In this document: piece after piece, positions 1 through 20,700 of the stretch
Numbering within the stretch: position 1 is the stretch's first letter
Layout of the letters: each line of letters opens with the position of its first letter
NCBI RefSeq assembly: GCF_048128805.1
Contig: NC_136008.1
Span: 17,845,572-17,909,571 of the forward strand
From: Centroberyx gerrardi
Lineage: Eukaryota; Chordata; Actinopteri; Beryciformes; Berycidae
Direction: 5' to 3'
DNA: 64,000 bases
Notes under the pieces: generated by a model
Database searches by the model: none
Seen by the model: the letters and a program-made list of their open reading frames with translations, nothing else
Told to the model about the DNA's origin: nothing
Program-made: the position numbers and the translations under genes

Positions 1-1655
1 CAAACTACAGTTAACATTCAGTAACACACACAAATCCATATACACCAGAACATACACACCAAGAATATTGCACAGATGCCCTACACCAAGATATTGCACA
101 TTCCCCCAGTGAAAGCCACAACCTGTTCAACTTACAGTTTGGTAACCTTACCTTCTGCCCGAAGGCATCCGCTCATGCTCTTTGTGAAGGATGTGGTTTG
201 GGTCACAGGTGATTTTAAGGCCCTGCTTCCTCACTGTCTCCTCAAATATCTCCTGGAGAGAAGATGGGGGCAGCAGGCCAATTATTTTTCCAGCCCTTCT
301 GATCAGGTTTTGGAGTTGTGATTTGAGTTTAACGGACAGGTTACCAAACCATGTTGTGATGCCATAACGAATAATCGATTCAATGGCTGCCCTGTAGAAC
401 AATAACATAATGCTTTTATCCACTCCGTGGACCCTGAGCCTTCGCAGAAAATGCAGACGCTGACTGATTCGTGAACAAACATACTCCACTTGATGAGCCC
501 ATTGTAACTGAGAATCAAAGTGAATACCTAAGTACTTGTATGTTGTTACCTGCTCAACTCTCTCCCCGTTGATTAGAACTGGGCTGTGATCACCAACAGA
601 CCTGGGATCGAAGACCATTTCTTGTTTTTTTAACGTATAACATCAGGTTGTGCCCCTCACACCACGTCACAACCTCTTCTATCTCTGACTTATACATAGC
701 AATGTCTGAATCTTTTGTCAGTAAACTGAGTATGGCTGTATCATCAGAAAACTTGATAATGTAGTTGTTTGTGTACTAGTTTCTGCAATCATTTGTATAT
801 AATGTGAAAAGAAGGGGAGAGCTTACGCAGCCTTGAGGAGCTCCAGTGCTTATAACCTGTATGTCAGAGAGAGTTGAATTAACTTTCACCTGCTGTTGTC
901 TTCCTATGATAAATGCATGGTACCATCTGATTATATAGGGGTTCACCTCCATCTGTTTCAGCTTGTTTAACAGGGTCTGAGGGAGTATGGTATTAAATGC
1001 TGAGCTAAAGTCCATAAACATTAGTCTAGCATAAGCTATAGGATTTTCAAGGTGCTTTAAAATAAAGTGAGTTGTAGTGTTTAGAGCATCATCAGTGCCT
1101 CTACCATCATTATAAGCAAATTGGTAGGGGTCCAAGAGATGTTGTACCTCACTTCGTAGGTTCCCTACCATAATGCGTTCAAGTGATTTCATCACTATTG
1201 ATGTCAGTGCTACCGGTCTAAAATCATTATTTTCCTGTGGGCAAGGTTTTTTTGGAACAGGAATAATGACAGCTTTTTTCCATATTGTAGGAATGGTACA
1301 TGTATCAACCGAGAGCTGGAATAGAGGGCTCCAGGCTGGGGTCAACTCATCAGCAAATGTTTTAAGAAGAAGAGCCGAAATACCGTCTGGCCCACTGGCC
1401 TTCTTAGTGTGCAACTTCTTAAAAACCTTGGCCACAGCACTTGGATCAATTACTATTCTATCCTGTGTTGGGTCACATGTTACTGTAATTGACAGGTTTC
1501 TACATTCATCAATACTCTCTTCAGAATCAAAACGTTTATAAAAATTGTTGAGTTTGTTTGCTTGTTGTTGTTGTTGTTCGTTGTTGCGTTTTAATCCAAC
1601 GTCCCTCTTCATACCAGCATAGTCCCAAGAATTCAGTGAGGGCTCGACGGTTTAT
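1..1655 (-). mobile_element. Non-LTR retrotransposon (CR1/L2/Rex-like) reverse-transcriptase remnant
   Basis: On the - strand this encodes the reverse transcriptase and C-terminal part of a LINE ORF2. Seen: a finger/palm segment with NDFRPVALTS, then MDFSSAFNTI with one catalytic Asp, then GAPQGCVSSPLLF, then FSDDTAIL in place of the usual FADD box, then a C-terminal region ending HKEHERMPSGRR near 150. The frame is broken by a TAG at 776-778 and by a one-base shift in a T7 run at 625-631, so it cannot make an intact protein. No endonuclease is present, and homology fades near 1650, as in ordinary 5' truncation. The 3' end runs to or past the window edge. The style of the motifs fits teleost CR1/L2/Rex-type elements; the exact family is uncertain. 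It lies antisense inside a lars2 intron. Confidence 0.85.
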
Positions 1656-1685
1656 GATGACCCTAAACTAGCTGTTCCCCTCCAG

Positions 1686-9561
<7,876 letters not shown>

Positions 9562-9681
9562 TGTTTGGCGATCCTCCACGGTTTACTATTGGACTAACTG
9601 TTGCTTTTATGTTATAAATTAAGATTGGGTGAAAGGATGAAAGTCAATTTGTATAAAATGTCATCAGTGAAATGTAAATAT

Positions 9682-9687
9682 AATAAA
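9682..9687 (+). terminator. lars2: lars2 polyadenylation signal AATAAA
   Basis: AATAAA 121 bases after the lars2 stop, giving a short 3'UTR. It is the first canonical signal after the stop. Confidence 0.75.
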
Positions 9688-10368
9688 AGAAACATTTTAT
9701 TTATATGTTTGGAGTAAGTTCTTGAAAGGAGAATTAAGTTTCTCCTTTCTATGGACAACAACAGTCTTTGCCAAGTGAGACACAGCATCTGTCTCTCTGA
9801 GATCATCCTCCATTTTACAGTCAAATCCAATCAGACCAAAACACCGCTTGAGATTCCAGCCATCGTTCAGATTCCTCCAGTCTCTTGTAACACCGCTTAC
9901 AGCATCATGCTTATGCTTCACACCCAGAACCACAGCTTCACACCTCTCCGCCTGCCCTGCCTGTCTGCTCTGTGTCCTGGCTGACCCAGTCGGTCGTGAT
10001 CCTGCCTTATCAGTGTGTGCCGCTGCCTCTGCTTGCGCCACATCATCTCTGAGCACCATACATGGGCTGCTGTCTGGTTAGTCAACACGGCTGGGCTGGT
10101 TGAATACAACGTGACGGCCTGTTTGGCTTCTCGGCCTGCCGCTCTGCTCTGTGGCTCATGTTCTGGATCCGTCACCATCAGCACTTCTGTTGGAAGTCAC
10201 TGAAGAGTCTAATGCGGTTTGGGACTTTTTAACTCTCCAGCATAACACTGTTGTCGATCGTTGTTCTGTTTGCGGTAATCCAGCCGCAATGCTGCACCTT
10301 GCCACTGCCAATACCTATTCATTAGCTCTATGTCAGTGAACACAGTGTGACTAGGGATAGGGACTCTT

Positions 10369-10440
10369 AGGGCTGGGCGATATGGTTGAAATCAATATCA
10401 TGATAATCATAAGGATTTTTTTTCGATATTGATATGGTTT
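10369..10440. repeat. Dispersed repeat beginning AGGGCTGGGCGATATGG
   Basis: The start is a signature I recognise from abundant short DNA-transposon-like repeats of fish; it is followed by ATATCATGATA / CGATATTGATAT palindromic pieces. The far end is not clear. Confidence 0.55.
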
Positions 10441-11406
10441 ACCTATGCAAAATCAAACAACATGTTAAATAATCAAATTAATGTTCATCCCGTTGAACCA
10501 AATGGACATTTTAGGTGTGATGTCAAACAAAATGGACATTTTCAAATTCCTTAAAATGTTTCATACCTCATTTTGTCAGAGTGTGACTGAAAACTATTAA
10601 CTAAGTACATAGAAGTTGCTCCTCTCAATATTGGGCCAACATGAGTCATCCATTAGCACGGTCGTGGCAGAACACTAATGCCGGCAGCACTGAAAAGTAT
10701 CCCATGTTTACACCCACCAGCCTCTCTGTGAAGGCTGAGTGAGTAAGCAGCAGTTGTTTGTTATTTGATATATACCAGTACTAGTCTTTCAGGACTGGCA
10801 GCGCCCCCACCTCTCCTATTAATCCGACCTTTCCGATAGCTCTTCCTTATGTAATGTCTGATGTGTTGACCGGCGTCACTGCATCCGTTCCAGTGTAATA
10901 TAGCGGGATCTGCATTACGGCCTGCGTGTATGCGTCAGCTTCCCTGCAAGAAAATACTTTCATACCATTTGATGATCAGATTGTGACCAATAAAATAACA
11001 CTGTATCATATTATATGAGTAATACAGGGTTTGATTGCTAGTAAAAAAAAATGTGTGGACATGGGGAAAGAGGAAGCCTTCCTTACTGATCCCCTAACCT
11101 TTTTTCCATATTTCTGTGCTCTATCTCTGACCATCAGGTGACAGGAAACGGCTCACAGGAGAGACAGAATAACAGGAAGAGAAACCAGGAATAAGGGGAG
11201 GGGGAGCAAAGAGCCGTGGCTGTGTTCACTATTCTCTCTATTGTCTCCATCCTTATGGATGGTTTCATAAAGCTAGATTCAGAAATGGAGAACAGACACT
11301 CAGAGATCCATCTTATGTTCATATTGCCACCTCTCAGACAGAAAAATTGTGTTTGTGAACACGAGAGAGATCCAGGGGCATTTTATCCTCTATCAACTCA
11401 TCTCTT

Positions 11407-11446
<40 letters not shown>

Positions 11447-14104
11447 TTCACACTTTCAGGCTGGTGTTGTGTGAAATATACAAAAGATTCATGGGAGGTG
11501 GTTGTGAACACCTGATCCCTGCCTCTCTTTGTGTTATTGCTGCAGTTGTTTTTTTGTTTTTTTCTCACCTTCCTTTTCACTTTCCTTGACATACACACCA
11601 GTTAATAAACAAGTTTGAACTTGAACTGACTTGAACAATATGCCGATGGCCTTTGATAGCCGGAGTTGCTGTGTCATAGAAAACAGGAGCACTGTAGCCT
11701 TTTTTTCAGGTGGGTCAGGAGAGCGTTCCCCAAAATAGCTCAGTAGGGTGTTTTAGAACAACAACGCTGGTACAGTAAAGTCTGACATGTAATGGTGCAT
11801 TTCCTCTAATAATTAATTTTGTCACCGATGGCCCCCGAAGTCATTTGACACTTTCGTCTGCTCTGCAGTTTCCATGACGACTAGGATTATTGAATAGGAA
11901 ACAGTATTCCACTGTGACTCACTTTCTGTTCAGACCACAGTCTTCATAGTGCCTACCCTAGAGATATACAGCATGAATTCTCTTTGATGAGTTTAAAAAT
12001 CACCCCCTTCCTCTTGAGAAACTCTACTGGTGGAAACTAGGGTGGAGTGCGCAGCAGCAGCAGTCACAGTCACCCTCCATTGCACAAGAGCAGTCCCTGG
12101 ACTGGGCCCTATTCTCACAGGGGGACACAGTAATGCCAGAGCTCATTATCTCCCAGACTGACCTCAAGACTGGTAATTTGTTCATCCGTGGATATATTTT
12201 CTGTGAGCTCATTGTATAAAGAGATTTTCACTAGTCCTTTAATTGTTTTGAGGATAAAGCTAATCTCCTGGTATGTATGTGAATGGACCGCACTGCCAAA
12301 GTTATTCACTTGTTTACCTCTCCATAGTAACAGCCATCTGGGCTGCTGGATGGAAGTGCATAAAGCCTTTTCTGAATGTATGTAATCTAGGCCCTGACCT
12401 ATGCGGTAAATCCACTCACACAAGTGCGTGATATGTTTTGGTTGTATGTTTGTATTCATGTATGTATGTATAATATTGTATGATGTGTAAAGTACCATGT
12501 ACAGAATTATTAGTCAAAATTAATGTAGAGAGTTTGGAGACTGGGAAGTAAAGTTCTGTATCATTCTATTTTTTTCTCCATTTCACACCTAATGAGGTGC
12601 TAATGACACAATGGGTTCATTAACATAATCAGTGAAACCAAGTGATCTCCACTTTTCCAAAATTGCTGTTGTTTCCCACATCTCTAACTTAACTAGGGGC
12701 CATTTTATGAAGGTGTTACTGTCGCAAATCACCTCAGAACTTGCCTGTTGGAATTTACACTCACAGGAAATATTCACACAATTATGTTCTAAATTTGAAG
12801 TCACTGAAAAGATTGATAAATGTGCAAGTCAATATTTGATTGTAATAGCAGTTGCTAACATGTAATAGGATATTTGTTTGTTTTTTTCTTGAATATATTT
12901 TCTTAGCACAGTACAACCATGGAGATGTTATATCTGCACGCTCTCACTTTTGCTGCAAAAGTAATTTGTAGACCTGTGACCGCAAGCAGTGTGAACTAAA
13001 TGTAAAAGTTGAGATTTTATTGAAATAAAGTGCTACTTGGTGGATTAGATATAGCCTATGCTGGATTTACCAGAAGTCCCTAATCATTCATAAAAGTTTG
13101 TAAAATACATTCTACCAGGTATATATACCTTTGTATTCAAGAAGAGGTAGATTTCAGCAAATATAGCCTATTACAAGTTTGCATCTTCTATTCCATTCAT
13201 TCAAATGGTGACTTGCACATTCATACAAATCTTTTCTGTAAATTCAAAGGTAGGACATAGGTGTGTGAATATTTTCTGTGAGTGTAAACATATTACAAAC
13301 ATGCAAGTCCTCAAGTGTTTTGCTACCATAATGCCTTCACGCTGTGTCTGTTGTTGGGGGATGTGTGTGAGAAACCAGTAAGCGAGTTAAGGCTCTTACT
13401 TGGAGGGTGGCTATGTTGTGGTGGCTGCTTCCCTAAAGCACAGATGGTTGTGCCTTATAAACACTCTGCTGTAATTACAACACCCACCGGCAGCCTGGAG
13501 GCCCCTCAACACACTGGCTCCATACCTCCTCACATCAACTGGACTGTCAGACAATGGGATATATACACTATATACACTACAGGCTCCATCCAGGACTCAA
13601 ATAAAATGGATCTGTCCCATGTGTGTTTGCTGGAGCCCCTCTCTTTTTCCATACACACCCCATTCATATGACCCCTGCTGCATGTAGACCTAACTACAGT
13701 GCTCTGCTGGCCCTCTCTCTCAGCCAAACTTTCCAGCCAGGGTCAGGATACAGTGTGGGAGGGGGTCTCAGGGGGGGCACTGGTTCCAGGAGCCCATGGC
13801 CCAAAGCCTGTTTGTTTTCCATGGACATCCAGGGGAACAGGAATGTGTGACATCATTCACCCAAAACAGAGGGGGCAGGCACTGTAAATAGCCCCCTCCA
13901 CCACAAGCACATCCAAAAACAACTACCTGGTTTATTCCACTGTTATGGTGGATACAGGAAAACTTTGAATAGGCTACTTTTATCAGAGTGCCATACATTT
14001 TAATTACGTAGCTTACCAGGTGACTTATCCATGTGCTATAAGTTAATCATTAGCAGTGGTCTTATGGCCTATAGTGGCCAAAGCCAGTTTCAATCCATGT
14101 CTTT

Positions 14105-14242
14105 TAGAATCAGCTTTATTGTATGTAGTATGTACACATACAAGGAATTTGACTCAATGTACTTACACAGAATAAATAGCTAAAACAAGAGCAACAAGAT
14201 GAACAAAGGTAAACCTAAACATTTAACTACTATGTACAAATA

Positions 14243-14298
<56 letters not shown>

Positions 14299-14420
14299 TA
14301 TATATATACATATGTAAACAACACTAGGACAATAGTGCAATGGTGCAGAGTGCAAAGATGCTGGAATAAATATGGAGTTGTTGGTGTAACAGGTTACATT
14401 ATATACATGAGATATATAAT
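14105..14420 (-). repeat. Retroposon 3' end remnant (AGAATCAGCTTTATTG type) with (AT)n
   Basis: AGAATCAGCTTTATTG followed by ACACATACAAGGAATTTGAC is a common teleost retroposon 3' end seen in reverse. An (AT)n tract at 14246-14294 sits inside it. Confidence 0.55.
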
Positions 14421-15320
14421 GTAAGAGAAAGAGAAAGGTTTTCAACACGTGGTCGGCACTAACTCAATAATGCATTACAATCATCTTTTTTCAGTAACAA
14501 TAAAGTAACATTTCTATTTCAGTTTCGTAATAATACTTAAGTTACCAAGCTAAAAATTAGTCTTTACTTTTGTGTCACCCCCTCTAAATATAATATTGAA
14601 GTTGAATTAGCCTATCCCAAAACTAGCCTATTTCCCACACCCATGTCTTATCCGTTTCTTCGTAATTAGTCGTCCTCCTCTCACTAAACTAGATTATAAG
14701 GTTGATTAGCAGCCTACTCTCTCCCCGAGTATAAGTATTTCCACTACTATCATTTTATCATGTAAAAGGAGAATGCTATTTGGCTTCCCAAATCACAGGA
14801 GATTATCGCGATTTTTGAAGATGTAACCGCCAATTTGGGGGTCCATAACGGATAAGTGAAAGTAGAGGAATGGCTGCCTGGGGAGTAACTTAATAAATTA
14901 AGTGAAGCTATTAGCCTGCTTTCTAAATGATATGGAGTAATAGGTAACATATTACTTTTTTGATTAACGAGCCCAACGCTGATCCACAAGATTCAAATTT
15001 AACTTGTGGCTGATCTGTATTTGAGCTCTGCGCCTTTAAAAACAAACTGTTCCCTTCCAGTCCCAACTGTTACCGGCCACGTACGGCTCCGTCCTCCCAG
15101 CGTTTTGTCCCACAGTCTACTCGTCAACGATACTTTTAATAACTGTCGCGCCGTGAATGACATATATCGTGATTTTCAACGACTTTGAACTACTTTTAAC
15201 GATAAAATTTGCGAAGAAGAAAGTTTTGAATGGAGGTTCCCCGCTCAGCGCCATAAGTGGGATTGTGAAGCGGGAGGAGGGGGCAGTTGGTGGGGTCGTC
15301 CGGGCTATCGGATCTGGGAT

Positions 15321-15641
15321 CTGCCTTTATAACCAGACAGACGGCGGCTTGTCGAGGGCAGAGCTGGACGGGCTCACCGAGGACGAGGAGGTTCAAACTT
15401 TAAGTCTTCCTCCGGAATAATAAGGACGGGAAAGTTGTAAGTAACAAAGACGAGCTGCATTTCAACCCGGGTCTGGATCCATGTCAGAATATCTGCTGTC
15501 AGACTGCGAACTGCTGGACTTTCACTCTGGGAGAAACACACTTTTAGATATTGACTGTTGTGATTTTGACTGTAGTCCTTGAATACAGGGTACCTATAAC
15601 TTTTTCCCCCTTTATTTAAAGCCACGCGAAATATCTTCACA
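15321..15641 (+). promoter_or_regulatory. limd1: limd1 proximal promoter / 5' leader (predicted)
   Basis: TTTATAA at 15326-15332 is a plausible TATA-like element. The following 310 bp lead to the limd1 ATG and include a 33-codon upstream frame (15481-15582) and a consensus donor GTAAGT at 15437 that could open a 5'UTR intron. Transcription start and leader splicing cannot be fixed from sequence alone. Confidence 0.4.
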
Positions 15642-16941
15642 ATGGATAAATACGAGGATTTAGGTCTGGAGGCAAGTAAATTTATCGAGGATTTAAACAT
15701 GTATGAAGCATCCAGAGATGGATTATTTCGAATGAGGAGGGATGCAGGGAATAATCCGGATTTTGAGGAGACCAGGAAAGTGTTTGCCTCTAAAATGACT
15801 AAAATCCACATGCAGAAGCAGCAAGAAGAGATGGCAAAAAACAACCTGGCCATGAAAATGAACGGGGGTCACAACAACACATACTACACCAAAGACAGGC
15901 CGCCCATCAATAGCTACAGACAGGCGGGCGAGGCGGCAGCAAAGCCCCCCATCCTCTCTGGCCCTGTCCCGGGCACCGTGGGTGGGAACCAGTACGCACA
16001 GTATGACGGGCAGAAACACCACTCAGGCATTCAGTCTGAACCGCCAGCCGGCAGGACATACGGCTACGGAAACAATTACGATAATAAGGAGCGCTTTGAG
16101 CCACATTCATACCAACACCACACCCCTGCTCCCCCCAGCCCAGGAAATGCGTCTCACAGCGCGCCCACACATGCTGGTCACCCTGTCAGCCCCTCGAGTG
16201 TTTGGGCCCCCTCCAGGGAGAGCCAGCTTTCCCCGTCACTGCCTGGGATATTGTCTGGCAGCATCACCTCTCAGCAGCAGCCTCAGCGCCAGTCTACATC
16301 TCCCTCCAACAGTCTTCCATCTCCGGGCTCTGGGGCTCAGCAGAGTCGGGCCGTCACCCCACCAGTGAGGCGGAGTCCCCCCTCCTCTGCTGGGCCGGCC
16401 AGAGGATGGGCTGGAGAGCCTTCTGGCTCAGTCAAACCAGACCTCATCCCTTCCCTGCCTCTGAGTGCCTTCACTGGTGGAGCTGACGTCCACCTGCAAC
16501 AGTCCTCCACCCAGCCTGCTCTCACAGCACCACCCGCAGCCCATTACTCACCACCTTCTACAACCTCCAGACCCTCCGCCAACCTGTCTGACCCCCGACA
16601 GAATGGCCTTGCTCCTGTGGCAGCCCCCTCACCTGTCCTACCTGCCCCTCCTTGTGAATCAGTTCAGCTCAAAGCCCAGGTCCCAGCCTCTGCCTCAACC
16701 CCTGGCAGTGTCTCCAAAAGCATCAGTGAGGGTCCAGGTCAGGTCCAGATGGCCAGTTTAGGAACGGCAGCCTGTGCTGAACCTGAGGGCACCTGCTCCT
16801 CCAAGCCTGTCAAACTGCCCTGCCAGTCTCTCCATGTGCAGCCCGCTGAACAGGGGCCTTCTGCAGCTGAAATAAAATTGGAAGCCCTCACTAACCGTCT
16901 GGAAAAAGAGATGGATGCCCAGCCGAAGGCTGACTACTTTG
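15642..16941 (+). CDS. limd1: limd1 coding exon 1 (disordered N-terminal region)
   Basis: It encodes residues 1-433 plus one base. Donor GTAAGA follows TACTTTG, so Gly434 is split, as expected at the YFG motif before LIM1. The frame happens to stay open into the intron until 17306. Confidence 0.95.
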
Positions 16942-17753
16942 GTAAGAATGTTTACACTACCAACATCAACCAGGAGTTTCTGTCAGTTAGGCCACTGCTG
17001 CATAACTCGGTTCAAAGAGTGAACGGCCCACCCACAGTCCAGAACATAAATCTGTTTGTTTTTTCATTTTATTTATATGCACGCTCTCTCACCCTTTGTC
17101 ATCCTTTTTTTCTCTTTCCCTCACACATACAAACACACATTTCTTGCATGTCACAAGGTTCTAGCCAGATTAAGTGGCATAGTTGGGAGGTCGTCCCAGG
17201 TGTCATTGTGTGTGTGTTGATGTTCTTGATGGTCATTGCTGATATAATAGCTCAACTTTGCAGACAGACACTCTGTAGCCTGAGGCCTCTCTTTTCTCTT
17301 TCCTAATCCCTTTGTGGAATCTAGAGTGAATCATTTTCAATTTGTTTCATCTCGTTCTTGAATTCTTCTGTGCCTGCTGTCTTGGCAGCTACAACAAACT
17401 CTTTAACAGTACAAGCTGGGGCCAAGGCCAGCTAGGAGGCCGTTGTCCTCTCACCTCCTCTCAGCTTACAGAGGTCTCATTGATTACTGTTGAGGTCGTA
17501 TTGATAACTAAAGTCATTGGTAATAGCATATTGATTGTTTTTGTCAAATCTGTCTGGATGTGTCGGGTCTGTGAAAAACGTCCCTTTCATGTTCCTTCCC
17601 ATGTCTGGTTGGTTTGGCTGGCACTGGCATTCAATGTTTTCCAAATGACATCATCGCCACAGACCTGTGCTTGCACATTCCACATTACTCTTTATGTGAG
17701 CATGCCGTGCATGCTTGTGCACGTGCGCGCACACACACGTACACACACACACA

Positions 17754-17793
<40 letters not shown>

Positions 17794-20700
17794 TGCACAG
17801 GGAACATGATAATGAATGACAACACCTGTGACTCTTTAAATTCTGGCATCTGGAAACAAATCACAAAGAACCAGCAGCATGGCTGTGAGTTTATTTTAAG
17901 AATTCAGGCTTTTGAAGGCACCACTTGTATTTACGTGGAGATTCACGTTTACCTTCCTTTACCAGATCTCATCCTTGCACTAGATGAAATCACATTTCAA
18001 TTAAATGTACAGTATTAGATGTAATTAAGCCTTTTATTTGCAATATATAGAAGTGAGAAGTGAAATCTTGTTGCTGAGAGTATGATCAATACAGAAGTTT
18101 ACGGAGAGAGAGAGAGAGGTAGGTAGATCTGGAGAGGAATGTCCACCATCAGCAGATTCGCTTTCATAAATGGCCTGGTTTCTGTTCCTCATATCAGTGC
18201 CTGTAGCAGTTTTTGTTAGCTATATCTGGAGTGTGGGACTGCTATCAGGAAATGAATGCAACAGTCAGAAAACAAAAATGCTTTGCTGTGAGATCAGCTG
18301 ACAGGGTGTTGTCACACTCCTCAGTTTTCATCACTATTTGTCACTTTTTATCACTTTAATTTCCTGTGCCGTTGCCTCTTTCACTGAAAGTCATGTAGTG
18401 CACACTGTAGGTGTTTCATACTATGTGTGGCAAAGTTTTGTTGCCCTCTATTCAGAGGCGTAAGGTGTATCATATATAGGTGATCGCAGTGTGTGAGAGA
18501 GAACGTTGGGGCTCATGTGTTGGCCAGGCATTTGGAGCCAAGTACAGGCATCAGAACGGAAAACGGGACGTCCTGCCTCGGGAGAGAAAGATAGTAGGAG
18601 ACAAGAGAGCGTGAGAGGGGTGATATCTTGTACCCCCCCCTTTCCTACACACACACACACAAACACGCACACCCCACCCCCGCCTCCTCGTTAAAGGAAT
18701 TTCCTGCTGGAATGTCACAGTTGTAATTCACAGCCTCCCAAAGCCCCCTGGAGTGCTTTCATTTGGTGTGTAAGGGAAGATGTTCTGGCGTATGTCACTG
18801 TCACGACAAGGCTCATAAACGCACACAGACATCAGTGTTGCGGATATGTGGGAGAGCACAATGTGCAATCAGCAAAAGTGTAGGTTTTAACGTAATATAT
18901 ATATAACACATACAGGCACACTCACACACACATATTCCCACATAGCCCACACACTGTTCCTGTATGGAGTTTCCCACTAGACCATGGCTCATCCTCTGAG
19001 TCATGCTTTCATGCCAGAAAATAGCCTGCATGATGGACAGATGCAGTTTTTTACATACCGATGAAGAAGACTAGTTGTTTTCACAGTGTCCTTCTCTCTC
19101 CTGCCTGTTGCACTGATATTAACTTGTGCCGGCAGGTGTTTTCAACCGGATCTCTATTTTATTGTGAAGGTTAAAAAGACTAGCATATGCAGTTTGTTCA
19201 GTATTTTGAGTACTTTTGGACAGTTTGTAGATTGTCACGTTTGTAGATCCCATCTGGTTTCGACTATATAAAGCACACATTTTTTGCGTCTTACAGGACT
19301 GCATACAGTATATCGGGCCTTTAAAAGTCTCTGCCAATGCCATGTCAGTATTTACCCTATCCAGTGAGCTGTATCCATATGGAGGGCTGGGATCCATCAG
19401 ATTCCCAAACGTACGCGTGGTGCTGATTGGCAGAACTGCAGCTGGAAGTTCTGGGAAAATGAGTCCGGTGCCAAACGGCTGCACCAGGGGAACACTGAGG
19501 AATGTCTGGAGAAAGAGAGCGAGGAATTTAAGAAATGAGGACTGGAGATAAAAAGGGGAGGGGAGACCCAGACGAGTGGAGAGGTGCCTGTGGCGCGGCT
19601 CAATGGATGACTAGACAAACGGAGAGATTTAGGGAAAGTTCGTGCGGGCTCCTTTGTCCTCGGTCGCGAGAGTCTGAGTGGATGCGAGAATTATAGCCGA
19701 GTTCATCAAAGAGGGAAATAGTGGCGGGACGTCCCTGTGTGCTTCCCCTCTCCCCCTCTGTCTTTCACATACGCACACACAGTTGAGCATGAGTGTTTAG
19801 TGTTGTGTTAAGATGGAGGATTAATTTATCCCATCTGGCTGTTGACTGGAAAGCTTCATCTTAACTCTTCCCAGGGATTCTTGGCTTCTGCTCTGGCAGG
19901 CTTTTGGGAGGCTGACTTTTATGTGTGTGTGTGTATACATGTGCATGTGATGTGTTCATGTGCACGTCTCTGTCTCTCGTTTGTCTATGAATATATGGCC
20001 TGTGGTATTTGAGTGAATTCAATGTGCTATGTCATCACTGGGTGTGGTGTCTGCCCCGTGGGTATGAGTTAGAAAACGATGCCGCAGACACAGATGACAT
20101 GGCTCCATTCATTACATTACAGCGAAAGTAATTGTACTGTGTGATGTACTATACATACTCTTGTTAGTTTTAAAATCAAACAGTTTTTCATGTGGTTGAT
20201 TTGATAAAGACGGAATTCAATCACATGTTTGGTTACAGAAGTTCTCTTTCATTGCTCAATCCTCAAAGCTATATTCACTAAGAAACTGAATACTTGGGAC
20301 TCACTGGAGGAGTGATAGCGCTCGGCCTGGTCTTAGCAACTACAGTGTGTGAAGAGGGGTTAGTTTTCAGTCAATGGTCCATTGGCCAGGGAGAGGAAAG
20401 CAGCCATGGACAGGGAGTTTTGACAGCTGGGAAAGGTGAGGGGGAGAGAGGAGGGGTGAAGTTTTGGCTCCATGTTTTGGTTCCCCTCCCCCGCCCAAAG
20501 CAAGCAGTCCCCTGAATAATCATGGTGTTTTGGAATATGGGACTCCAGCCAAAGGCAGATTTGTGGAGGTCCAACCAGCAGGGAGGTTGTTACCAAAACG
20601 AAGACTGCTGGTCCCAAACAGGAAAAGAGAGGAGAAAATGGATTTATAGTGCATTTTTGCTCTCCCGGAATGTAAAAATAAAAGCTAAATCAAAAATTGA

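Larger units (their letters stand above)
9700..15000. other. lars2-limd1 intergenic spacer
   Basis: No conserved exon was recognised in this 5.3 kb. Open frames near 9.8-10.3 kb on both strands have no domain and overlap one another. It contains the repeats at 10369 and 14105, (TG)n at 11408-11441 and (AT)n at 14246-14294. The 10.78-10.95 kb stretch is relatively CpG-rich but has no clear promoter motif. Confidence 0.6.

Noticed and set aside
9697..10340. Several overlapping open frames on both strands right of lars2
   Set aside because: No domain, no splice context, mutually overlapping in five frames; consistent with chance in a stop-poor stretch.
15374..15853. 159-residue - strand frame opposite limd1 exon 1
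   Set aside because: It is the antisense shadow of the real coding exon, whose N-terminus matches LIMD1.
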